Shown here in pieces: positions 53,761 through 64,000 of a stretch of DNA of 64,000 bases (its first letter is position 1; every line of letters starts with the position of its first letter). Source of the DNA: Halictus rubicundus. Lineage: Eukaryota > Arthropoda > Insecta > Hymenoptera > Halictidae. The notes under the pieces were generated by a model. The model was given only the letters and a program-made list of their open reading frames with translations. It had not been told where the DNA came from and searched no databases. The position numbers and the translations under genes were made by a program. The DNA lies in contig NW_027488932.1 of NCBI RefSeq assembly GCF_050948215.1, positions 62,001 to 126,000 of the forward strand, in the 5' to 3' direction.

Positions 53761-56200
53761 AGGATAGGGGATTGGATAGGATAGGGGTTTGGATAGAATA
53801 GAGGATAGGATAGGATAGAGGATAGGATAGGATAGAGGATAGGATAGGATAGATGATAGGATACGATAGAGGATAGGATAGAGAATAGGATAGGCTAGAG
53901 GATAGGATAGAGGATAGGAGACGATAGGGGATAGGATATTGGATTGGATAGGATAGAGGATAGGATAGGATAGAGAATAGGATAGGGTAGAGGATAGGAT
54001 AGGGTAGAGGATCGGATAGGATAGAGGATAGGATACGATTGAGTATATTATAGGATAGAGGATAGAATATGATAGAGGATACGATATTATAGAGGATGGG
54101 ATACGATAGAGAATAGGATAGGGGATTGGATAGGATAGGGGTTTGGATAGGATAGAGGATAGGATAGGATAGAGGATACGATATTATAGAGGATAGGATA
54201 AGATAGAGGATGGGATCGGATAGAGGATAGGATAGGATAGAGGATAGGATACGATTGAGTATATTATAGGATAGAGGATAGAATATGATAGAGGATACGA
54301 TATTATAGAGGATGGGATACGATAGAGAATAGGATAGGGGATTGGATAGGATAGGGGTTTGGATAGGATAGAGGATAGGATAGGATAGAGGATACGATAT
54401 TATAGAGGATAGGATAAGATAGAGGATGGGATCGGATAGAGGATAGGATAGGATAGAGGATAGGATAGGATAGAGGATAGGATAGGGGATTGGATAGGAT
54501 AGAGGATAGGATAGGGTACAGGATAGGATAGGATGGTGGATAGGATAGGATATAGCAGACGATAGAGGATAGGATAGGATTGAGGATAGGATAGGATAGG
54601 ATATAGCAGACGATAGTCGATAGGATAGGATATAGGATAGGATAGGAGAAAGGATAGGATAGAGGATGGGATAGGATAGAGGATAGGATAGGATGGAGGA
54701 TATCGTAGGATAGAGAATAGGATAGGATAGATGATATTATAGGATAGAGGATAGGATAGGATAGAGGATACGATATTATAGAGGATACGATAGGATTGAG
54801 GATAGGATAGGAAAGAGGATAGGATAGGATGGAGGATACGATATTATAGAGGATACAATAATAGATAGGATAGGATAGGATAGAGGATAGGATAGGATAG
54901 GGGTTTAGATAGGATAGAGGATAGGATAGGATAGAGGATAGGATCGGATAGAGGATAGGATGGCGGATTGGATAGGATAGAGGATACGGTAGAGGATTTT
55001 ATAGTATAAAGGAGTGGATAGGATTGAGAATAGTATAGGATAAAGGATACGATATTATAGAGGATAGGATAGGATAGACGATAGGATCGGATAGAGAATT
55101 GGATAGAGGATTGGATAGGATAGAGGATAGGATAGGATAGAGGATAGGATAGGATAGATGATAGGATACGATAGAGGATAGGATAGAGAATAGGATAGGC
55201 TACAGGATAGGATAGAGGATAGGAGACGATAGGGGATAGGATATTGGATTGGATAGGATAGAGGATAGGATAGGATAGAGAATAGGATAGGGTAGAGGAT
55301 AGGATAGGGTAGAGGATCGGATAGGATAGAGGATAGGATACGATTGAGGATATTATAGGATAGAGGATAGAATATGATAGAGGATACGATATTATAGAGG
55401 ATAGGATACGATAGAGAATAGGATAGGGGATTGGATAGGATAGGGGATTGGATAGGATAGAGGATAGGATAGGATAGAGGATAGAATGGGGAATAGGATA
55501 GGATAGAGGATAGTATAGGGTAGAGGATAGGATAGGGGATTGGATAGAATAGAGGATAGGAGACGATAGAGGATAGGATAGGATCGAGGATAGGATAGGA
55601 TAGAGAATAGGACAGGATAGCTGATATTATAGGATAGAGGATAGGATAGGATAGAGGATACGATATTATAGAGGAGAGGATAAGATAGAGGATGGGATCG
55701 GATAGAGGATAGGATAGGATAGAGGATAGGATTGGATAGATGACAGGATAGAGAATAGGATAGGGGATTGGATAGGATAGGGGATTGGATAGGATAGAGG
55801 ATAGGATAGGATAGAGGATAGAATGGAGAATAGGACAGGATAGAGGATAGTATAGTATAGAGGATAGGATAGGGGATTGGATAGAATAGAGGATAGGAGA
55901 CGATAGAGGATAGGATAGGATAGAGGATAGGATAGGATTGAGAATAGGACAGGATAGCTGATATTATAGGATAGAGGATAGGATAGGATTGAGAATAGGA
56001 CAGGATAGCTGATATTATAGGATAGAGGATAGGATAGGATAGAGGATACGATATTATAGAGGATAGGATAAGATAGAGGATGGGATCGCATAGAGGATAG
56101 GATAGGATAGAGGATAGGATAGGATATTGGACAGGATAGAGAATAGGATAGGGTAGAGGATAGGATAGAGGATAGGATAGGATAGAGTATACGATAGGAT
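53760..56200 (+). repeat. Satellite with 216-bp tandem and 1,305-bp repeat
   Basis: GAGTATATTA lies at 54,041 and 54,257, GTTTGG at 54,141 and 54,357, and GGGATCGGA at 54,212 and 54,428. All are 216 bp apart, which equals twelve 17-mers plus one 12-mer. Bases 53,830-54,140 repeat at 55,135-55,445 (offset 1,305 at three landmarks: AGATGATAGG 53,851 to 55,156; GGAGACGATA 53,917 to 55,222; CGATTGAG 54,036 to 55,341). No gene is seen. Confidence 0.83.
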
Positions 56201-59200
56201 ATAGGATGGGATAGGATAGGATAGAGGATAGGATAGGGGATTGGATAGGATAGAGGATAGGATAGGGTAGAGGATAGGATAGGATGGTGGATAGGATAGG
56301 ATAGAGCAGACGATAGAGGATAGGATAGGATTGAGGATAGGATACGATAGTAGATAGGATAGGATATAGCAGACGATAGTCGATAGGATAGGAAAGAGGA
56401 TAGGATAGGATGGAGGATACGATATTATAGAGGATACAATAATAGATAGGATAGGATAGGATAGAGGGTAGGATAGGATAGGGGTTTAGATAGGATAGAG
56501 GATAGGATAGGATAGAGGATAGAATGGAGAATAGGACAGGATAGAGGATAGTATAGTATAGAGGATAGGATAGGGAATTGGATAGAATAGAGGATATGAG
56601 ACGATAGAGGATAGGATAGGATAGAGGATAGGATAGGATTGAGAATAGGACAGGATAGCTGATATTATAATATAGAGGATAGGATAGGATAGAGGATACG
56701 ATATTATAGAGGATAGGATAAGATAGAGGATGGGATCGGATAGAGGATAGGATAGGATAGAGGATAGGATAGGATATTGGACAGGATAGAGAATAGGATA
56801 GGGTAGAGGATAGGATAGAGGATAGGAGACGATAGAGGATAGGAGACGATAGAGGATAGGATTGGATAGAGGATAGGATAGGATAGAGAATAGGATAGGA
56901 TAGATGATATTATAGGATAGAGGATAGAATATGATAGAGGATACGATATTATAGAGGATAGGATCGGATAGAGCATAGGATAGGGGATTGGATACGATAG
57001 AGGATAGGATAGGATAGAGGATAGGATAGAGAATAGGATAGGCTAGAGGATAGGATAGGTTAGAGAATAGGATAGGATAGAGGATAGGATAGGATAGAGG
57101 ATAGGATAAGATAGTGAATAGGATACGATAGATGATATTATTGGATAGAGGGTACAATATGATGGAGGATACGATATTATAGAGGATAGGATAGGATAGA
57201 GGATCGGATAGGATAGAGGATTGGATAGGATAGAGGATAGGATATGATATAGGATAGGATAGGATAGAGGACAGGATAGAGAATAGGATATGCTAGAGGA
57301 TAGGATAGAGGATAGGAGACGATAGTGGATAGGATAGAGGATAGGATAGGATAGAGGATAGGATAGGATAGAGGATAAGATATGATATAGGATAGGATAG
57401 GATAGAGGGCAGGATAGAGAATAGGATAGGGTAGAGTATAAGATAGAGGATAGGAGACGATAGAGGATAGGATAGGGGATTGGATAGGATAGAGGACAGG
57501 AGATGATAGAGGATAGGATAGGATAGAGGATAGGATAGGATAGAGGATATTATAGGATAGAGGATAGAATATGATAGAGGATACGATATTATAGAGGATA
57601 TGATACGATAGAGAATAGGATAGGGGATTGGATAAGATAGGGGATTGGATAGGATAGAGGATACGATAGGATAGAGGATAGAATGGAGATTAGGATAGGA
57701 TAGAGGATAGGATAGGGGATTGGATAGGATAGAGGATAGGAGACGATAGAGGATAGGATAGGATAGAGAATAGGATACGATAGATGATATTATAGGATAG
57801 AGGATAGAATATGATAGAGGATACGATATTATAGAGGATAGGATCGGATAGAGCATAGGATAGGGGATTGGATGGGATAGAGGATAGGATAGGATAGAGG
57901 ATAGGATAGGATAGAGGATAGGATAGAGAATAGGATAGGATAGAGGATAGGATATGATATAATATAGATATAGGATAGAGGATACGATATTATAGAGGAT
58001 AGGATAGGGGATTGGATCGGATAGAGGATAGGATAGGATAGAGGATAGGCTAGGATACGGGATAGGATAGAGGATAGGATAGGATAGAGGATAGGATAGG
58101 ATAGAGGATAGGATCGGATAGAGGATATGACAGGGGAATGGATAGGATAGAGGATAGGGTAGGATAGAGGATACGATAGAGGATTGGATAGTATAAAGGA
58201 TAGGATAGGATAGAGGACAGGAGACGATAGAGGATAGGATAGGATAGAGGATAGGATAGGTTAGAGGATAGGATAGAAACAGGATAGGATAGGGGATTGG
58301 ATAGGATAGAGAATAGGAGACGATAGAGGATAGGATAGGATAGAGGATAGGATACGATAGAGAAGAGGATAGGATCGATAATATAATAGGATAGATAATA
58401 TTATAGGAAAGAGGATACGATATTATAGAGGATACGATAGGATTGAGGATAGGATAGGAAAGAGGATAGGATAGGATGGAGGATACGATATTATAGAGGA
58501 TACAATAATAGATAGGATAGGATAGGATAGAGGACAGGATAGGATAGGTGTTAAGATAGGATAGAGGATAGGATAGGGTAGAGGATAGGATAGAGGATAG
58601 GAGACGATAGAGGATAGGATTGGATAGAGGATAGGATAGGATAGAGAATAGGACAGGATAGCTGATATTATAGGATAGAGGATAGGATAGGATAGAGGAT
58701 ACGATATTATAGAGGATAGGATAAGATAGAGGATGGGATCGGATAGAGGATAGGATAGGATAGAGGATAGGATAGGATATTGGACAGGATAGAGAATAGG
58801 ATAAGGTACAGGATAGGATAGAGGATAGGAGACGATAGAGGATAGGAGACGATAGAGGATAGGATTGGATAGAGGTTAGGATAGGATAGAGAATAGGATA
58901 GGATAGATGATATTATAGGATAGAGGATAGAATATGATAGAGGATACGATATTATAGAGGATAGGATAGGATAGAGGATCGGATAGGATAGAGGATTGGA
59001 TAGGATAGAGGATAGGATATGATATAGGATAGGATAGGATAGAGGACAGGATAGAGAATAGGATAGGCTAGAGGATAGGATAGAGGATAGGAGACGATAG
59101 TGGATAGGATAGAGGATAGGATAGGATAGAGGATAGGATAGGTTAGAGAATAGTATAGGATAGAGGATAGGATAGGATAGCGGATAGGATAGGATAGAGG

Positions 59201-60900
59201 ATAGGATAGGATAGAGGATAGGATAGGATAGAGGATAGGATAGGATAGGATAGAAAATGGGATAGGATAGAGTGTAGGAGACGATAGAGGATAGGATAGA
59301 GAATAGGATAGGCTAGAGGATAGGATGGTGGATTGGATAGGATAGAGGATACGATATTATAGACCATAGGATAGGATATTGGATGGGATAGGATAGGATA
59401 GAGGATAGGATAGAGTATTGGATAGGATAGAGGATAGGATAGGATAGACGATAGGATCGGATAGAGAATAGGATAGGGCATTGGATATGATAGAGGATAG
59501 GATAGGATAGAGGATAGGATAGGATAGAGGATACGATATTATAGAGGATAGGATAGGGGATTGGATCGGATAGAGGATAGGATAGGATAGAGGATAGGAT
59601 AGGATACGGGATAGGATAGAGGATTGGATAGGATAGAGGATAGGAGACGATAGAGGATAGGATAGGGTAGAGGATAGGATAGGATACAGAATAGGATAGG
59701 ATAGATAATATTATAGGAAAATGGATAGGATATGATAGAGGAAACGATATTATAGAGGATAGGATAGGATAGTCGATCGGATAGGAGAGAGGATTGGATA
59801 GGATAGAGGATATGATATGATATAGGATAGGATAGGATAGAGGGCAGGATAGAGAATAGGATAGGGTAGAGTATAAGATAGAGGATAGGAGACGATAGAG
59901 GATAGGATAGGGGATTGGATAGGATAGAGGACAGGAGATCATAGAGGATAGGATAGGATAGAGGATAGGATAGGGTAGAGAATAATGTAGGATAGAGGAA
60001 AGGATAGGATAGAGGATAGGATAGGATAGATGATACAATAATATAGAGGATAGGATAGGATAGAGGATACGATATTATAGAGGATATCATAGGATAGAGG
60101 ATAGGGGATTGGATATAATAGAGGATAGAATAGGAAACAGGATAGGATAGGGGATTGGATAGGATAGAGAATAGGAGACGATAGAGGATAGGATAGGATA
60201 GAGGATAGGATACGATAGAGAAGAGGATAGGATAGATAATATAATAGGATAGATAATATTATAGGAAAGAGGATAGGATATGATAGAGGAAACGATATTA
60301 TAGAGGATAGGATAGGATAGAGGATCGGATAGGATAGAGGATTGGATAGGATAGAGGGTAGGATAGGATAGAGGATAGGATAGGATAGGATAGAAAATGG
60401 GATATGATAGAGTGTAGGAGACGATAGAGGATAGGATAGAGAATAGGATAGGCTAGAGGATACGATATTATAGAGGATAGGATAAGATAGAGGATGGGAT
60501 CGGATAGAGGATAGGATAGGATAGAGGATAGGATTGGATAGAGGTTAGGATAGGATAGAGAATAGGATAGGATAGATGATATTATAGGATAGAGGATAGA
60601 ATATGATAGAGGATACGATATTATAGAGGATAGGATAGGATAGAGGATAGGATGGGATAGGATAGAGGATAGGATAGGATAGAGGATAGGATAGGATAGA
60701 GGATAGGATAGGATAGAGGATAGGATAGGGGATTGGATAGGATAGAGGATAGGATAGGATTGAGGATACGATACGATAGAGGATACGATAGGATAGGATA
60801 GAGAATAGGATAGGATAGATGATATTGTAGGATAGAGGAAGGATAGGACAGAGGATACGATATTATACAGGATAGGATAGCATAGCGGAAACGGTAGGAT
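56200..60900 (+). repeat. Mosaic satellite
   Basis: GAATGGAGAA at 55,821 recurs at 56,522 and AGGATAGCTG at 55,951 recurs at 56,652 (both 701 bp). TGGGATCGGA at 56,731 recurs at 58,734 (2,003 bp). The unit GATACAATAATAGATAGG recurs near 54,854, 56,435 and 58,500. An unusually AT-rich spot, ATGATATAATATAGATATAGG, lies near 57,952-57,972. No gene is seen. Confidence 0.7.
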
Positions 60901-61890
60901 AGAGGATAGGATAGGATAGAGGATAGGAGAGGGTAGAGGATAGGATAGCATAGAGGATAGGATAGAGGATAGGATAGAGGATTGGATAGGATACAGGATA
61001 GGAGACGATAGAGGATAGGATAGGATAGAGGATAGGATTGGGGATTGGATACGATAGAGGATAGGATAGGATAGATGATATTATAGGAAAGAGGATAGGA
61101 TAGGATAGAGGATAAGATAGGATAGCGGAAAGGATAGGATAGAGTATAGGATAGGATAGAGGATAGGATAGGATAGAGGATAGGATAGGATAGAGTATAG
61201 GATATACGATTGGATAGGATAGAGGATAGGATACGATAGAGGATACGATAGGATAGGATAAAGAATAGGATAGGATAGATGATATTGTAGGATAGAGTAA
61301 GGATAGGACAGAGGATACGATATTATACAGGATAGGATAGCATAGCGGAAAGGTTAGGATAGAGGATAGGATCGGGGATTGGATAGGATAGAGGACAGGA
61401 TACGATATTATACAGGATAGGATAGCATAGCGGAAAGGTTAGGATAGAGGATAGGATCGGGGATTGGATAGGATAGAGGACAGGAGACGATAAAGGATAG
61501 GATAGGATAGAGGATAGAAAAGGATAGAGGACAGGATAGGATAGAGGATAGAAAAGGATAGAGGATAGGATAGGATAGAGGATAGGATACGATAGAGGAT
61601 AGGATAGGATAGAGAATAGGATATCGGATTGGATAGGATAGAGGATAGGATACGATAGAGGATAGGATAGGACAGAATGTAGAATAGGATAGGATAGATG
61701 ATATTGTAGGATATAGGACAGGATAGGACAGAGGAAACGATATTATAGAGGATAGGATAGGATAGAGGATAGGTTCGGATAAGGATAGGATAGGGGATTG
61801 GATAGGATAGAGGATAGGATTCGATAGAGGACAGGATAGGATAGGATGGCGGAAAGGATAGGATAGAGTATAGAATAGGATAGAGGATAA
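60900..61890 (+). repeat. Mosaic satellite around the 85-bp duplication
   Basis: The region contains GATAGAAAAGGATAGAGG twice near 61,515 and 61,550, units shared with 45.96-46.16 kb, and the GATATTGTAGGATAGAGGAAGG landmark. No gene is seen. Confidence 0.7.
61315..61490 (+). repeat. 85-bp exact-looking tandem duplication
   Basis: TATTATACAGGATAGG, then GCATAGCGGAAAGGTTAGG, GGATCGGGG and GAGGACAGG run from 61,321 and again from 61,406. The spacing is 85 bp (5 x 17) and I see no difference within the unit. Confidence 0.88.
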
Positions 61891-63545
61891 GATAGGATAG
61901 AGAATAGGATACGTTAGAGGATAGGATAGGATAGAGGATAGGATAGGATAGGATAGAGAATAGGCTAGGATAGAGGATAGAATAGGATAGAGGATAGGAT
62001 AGGATAGAGTATAGGATACGATAGAGAATAGGATAGGATAGGATAGAGAATAGGATAGGATAGATGATATTGTAGGATAGAGGAAGGATAGGACAGAGGA
62101 TACGATGTTATAGAGGATAGGATAGCCTAGCGGAAAGGGAAGGATAGAGGATAGGATCGGGGATTGGACAGGATAGAGGACAGGAGACGATAGAGGATAG
62201 GATAGGATAGAGGATAGAATAGGATAGAGGATTGGATAGGATAGAGGACAGGATAGGACAGAGGAAACGATATTATAGAGGATAGGATAGGATAGAGGAT
62301 AGGATAGGGTAGCGGAAAGGATAGGATAGAGTATAGAATAGGATAGAGGATAGGATAGGATAGAGGATAGGATACGATAGAGGATAGGATAGGATAGAGG
62401 ATAGGATAGGATAGGATAGAGATTAGGCTAGGATAGAGGATAGAATAGGATAGAGGATAGGATAGGATAGAGGATAGGATACGATAGAGGATAGGATAGG
62501 ATAGAGAATAGGATAGGATAGAGTATAGGATATAGGATTGGATAGGATACAGGATAGGATAGGATAGGATACATGATATTATAGGATAGAGAAAGGATAC
62601 GACAGAGGATACGATATTATACAGGCTGGGATAGGATAGCGGAATGGATAGGATAGAGGATAGGATTCGATAGAGGACAGGATAGGATAGGATGGTGGGA
62701 AGGATAGGATAGAGTATTGAATAGGATAGAGGATAAGATAGGATGGAGGATAGGATAAGTTAGAGGATAGGATAGGATAGAGGATAGGATGGGATAGGAT
62801 AGAGGATAGGATAGGATAGAGGATAGGATAGGATAGAGGATAGGATAGGATAGAGGATAGGATAGGATAGAGGATAGGATACGATAGAGAATAGGATAGG
62901 ATAGGATAGAGAATAGGATAGGATAGATGATATTGTAGGATAGAGGAAGGATAGGACAGAGGATACGATGTTATAGAGGACAGGATAGCCTAGCGGAAAG
63001 GGAAGGATAGAGGATAGGATCGGGGATTGGATAGGATAGAGGACAGGAGACGATAGAGGATAGGATAGGATAGAGGATAGAATAGGATAGAGGATAGGAT
63101 AGGATAGAGGATAGGATACGATAGAGGATAGGATAGGATAGAGGATAGGATAGGATAGGATAGAGAATAGGCTAGGATAGAGGATAGAATAGGATAGAGG
63201 ATAGGATAGGATAGAGGATAGGATACGATAGAGGATAGGATAGGATAGAGAATAGGATAGGATAGAGTATAGGATATAGGATTGGATAGGATACAGGATA
63301 GGATAGGATAGGATACATGATATTATAGGATAGAGAAAGGATAGGACAGAGGATACGATATTATACAGGCTGGGATAGGATAGCGGAATGGATAGGATAG
63401 AGGATAGGATTCGATAGAGGACAGGATAGGATAGGATGGCGGGAAGGATAGGATAGAGTATTGAATAGGATAGAGGATAAGATAGGATGGAGGATAGGAT
63501 AAGTTAGAGGATAGGATAGGATACAGGATAGGATGGGATAGGATA
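61890..63545 (+). repeat. ~0.75-0.86-kb tandem duplication
   Basis: CAGGCTGGG lies at 62,622 and 63,367 (745 bp), while GCCTAGCGG lies at 62,125 and 62,988 (863 bp). The first copy therefore holds about 118 bp more between the two landmarks. Both landmarks also occur in the 37.6-41.2 kb tandem, so this block is a relative of segments A and B 20-25 kb upstream. Confidence 0.83.
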
Positions 63546-64000
63546 GAGGATAGGATAGGATAGAGGATAGGATAGGATAGAGGATAGGATAGGATAGAGG
63601 ATAGGATAGGATAGAGGATAGGATAGGATAGAGGATAGGATAGGATAGAGGATAGGATAGGACAGATGATAGGATAGGGGATTTGATAGGATAGATGATT
63701 TTATAGGATAGAGTATAGGATAGGATAGAGGATAGAATAGGATAGAGGATAGGATAGGATAGAGGATAGGATAGGATAGGATAGAGGATAGGCTAGGATA
63801 GAGGATAGGATAGAGGATAGGATACGATAGGATAGAGGATAGGATAGGATAGGATAGAGGATAGGATAGTATAGAGGATAGGATAGGATAGAGGATAGGA
63901 TAGGATAGAGGATAGGATAGGATAGAGGATAGGATAGGATAGAGGATAGGATAGGATAGGATACAGGAAAGGATAGGATTGAGGATAGGATTGGATACAG
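63546..64000 (+). repeat. Near-consensus 17-mer array running off the window
   Basis: Mostly consensus 17-mers with a few variants (GATGATTTTATAGG near 63,700; GGCTAGG near 63,792). No unique sequence appears before the last base, so the array continues to the right. Confidence 0.85.

Larger units (their letters stand above)
1..64000 (+). repeat. 17-bp GATAG-based satellite array filling the window
   Basis: The + strand is built from GATAGGATAGGATAGAG, which is three GATAG pentamers followed by AG. Shorter 12-bp and longer 22-bp forms with two or four pentamers are mixed in, so the rule is (GATAG)nAG. At 17 bp per unit the window would hold roughly 3,700 units. The array runs off both ends of the window, so its true length is unknown. 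Cytosine is almost absent from the + strand and appears only in variant units (GATAC, GACAG, AGCAT, GATCAG, GGCTAG). The organisation is that of eukaryotic satellite DNA. I do not recognise it as a named family; its pentamer differs from human satellite II/III (GGAAT) and from pure GATA (Bkm) arrays. Confidence 0.97.

Noticed and set aside
57950..57975. TATA-box-like promoter at ATGATATAATATAG
   Set aside because: An AT-rich cluster of variant monomers with no downstream gene. TATA-like strings are expected from GATA-based units.
1..64000. Silk-, antifreeze- or surface-repeat-like protein gene
   Set aside because: Tyr-Pro-Leu-Ser repeats look suggestive, but the unit is not a multiple of three and 17-bp and other indels freely shift frame, which a selected repeat protein would not tolerate.
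1..64000. CRISPR array
   Set aside because: Repeats are directly adjacent with no unique spacers, the unit is 17 bp, and no cas-like gene is present.
1..64000. Telomere array
   Set aside because: The unit is not TTAGGG, TTTAGGG, TTAGG or a close relative. Single TTAGGGG-like strings (for example near 2,383) are chance variants.
1..64000. Human-type satellite II/III or Bkm GATA repeat
   Set aside because: Satellite II/III is based on GGAAT and Bkm on uninterrupted GATA. Here the pentamer is GATAG with AG punctuation, so neither fits.
1..64000. tRNA, rRNA or small RNA gene
   Set aside because: No stretch has the base diversity or the conserved A/B box or stem pattern. The near-absence of C on one strand prevents normal stem pairing across the window.

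Overview
The whole 64-kb window is satellite DNA. I see no protein-coding gene, RNA gene, transposon, CRISPR array or other unique sequence in it. The basic unit is a 17-bp monomer, GATAGGATAGGATAGAG on the + strand: three GATAG pentamers plus AG. Units of 12 bp (two pentamers plus AG) and 22 bp (four pentamers plus AG) are interspersed. The general rule is (GATAG)nAG with n usually 3. A tens-of-kilobase tandem array with nested higher-order repeats points to a eukaryotic heterochromatic locus, such as centromere-flanking, subtelomeric or sex-chromosome DNA. The sequence gives no basis for naming the species.

Layout. (1) 1-1,866: nearly uniform 17-mer array broken by copies of a ~145-bp marker cassette. 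(2) 1,864-13,139: array rich in variant monomers, arranged as a mosaic of recurring segments, with one divergent T-rich island near 8,976-9,045. (3) 13,140-15,063: a second uniform core with the same cassette. (4) 15,061-23,305: a second copy of much of region 2 at offsets of about 13.06-13.9 kb, containing a nested 1,424-bp tandem duplication. (5) ~18,553-26,507 and ~26,977-34,917: a near-identical pair about 8.41 kb apart. (6) 34,917-42,374: mosaic array ending in a ~2.5-kb tandem duplication. (7) 42,375-64,000: mosaic array with shorter tandem duplications (85, 216, 479, 603 and 745-863 bp spacings) and recurring landmark segments.

The variant monomers make the history readable. Many keep the 17-bp length and differ by substitutions at the GG junctions, and their order is copied as blocks, as in alpha-satellite higher-order repeats. 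The 1,424-bp tandem lies inside both 8.4-kb copies, while the older copy at 7.5-8.9 kb lacks its full form. This suggests the order: 13-kb-scale duplication, then 1,424-bp tandem, then 8.4-kb duplication.

The long reading frames on the minus strand are a composition effect. The + strand is full of TAG stops in all three frames, whereas the minus-strand consensus has no stop in any frame. Because 17 is not a multiple of 3, every minus frame gives the same 17-residue periodic peptide. I do not annotate any as genes. Nothing here supports a new enzymatic or defence system. What deserves a second look is the satellite itself: its grammar, its duplication history, its near-absence of C on one strand and the few T-rich islands. 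All boundaries and offsets were read by eye and are approximate unless a landmark base is given.
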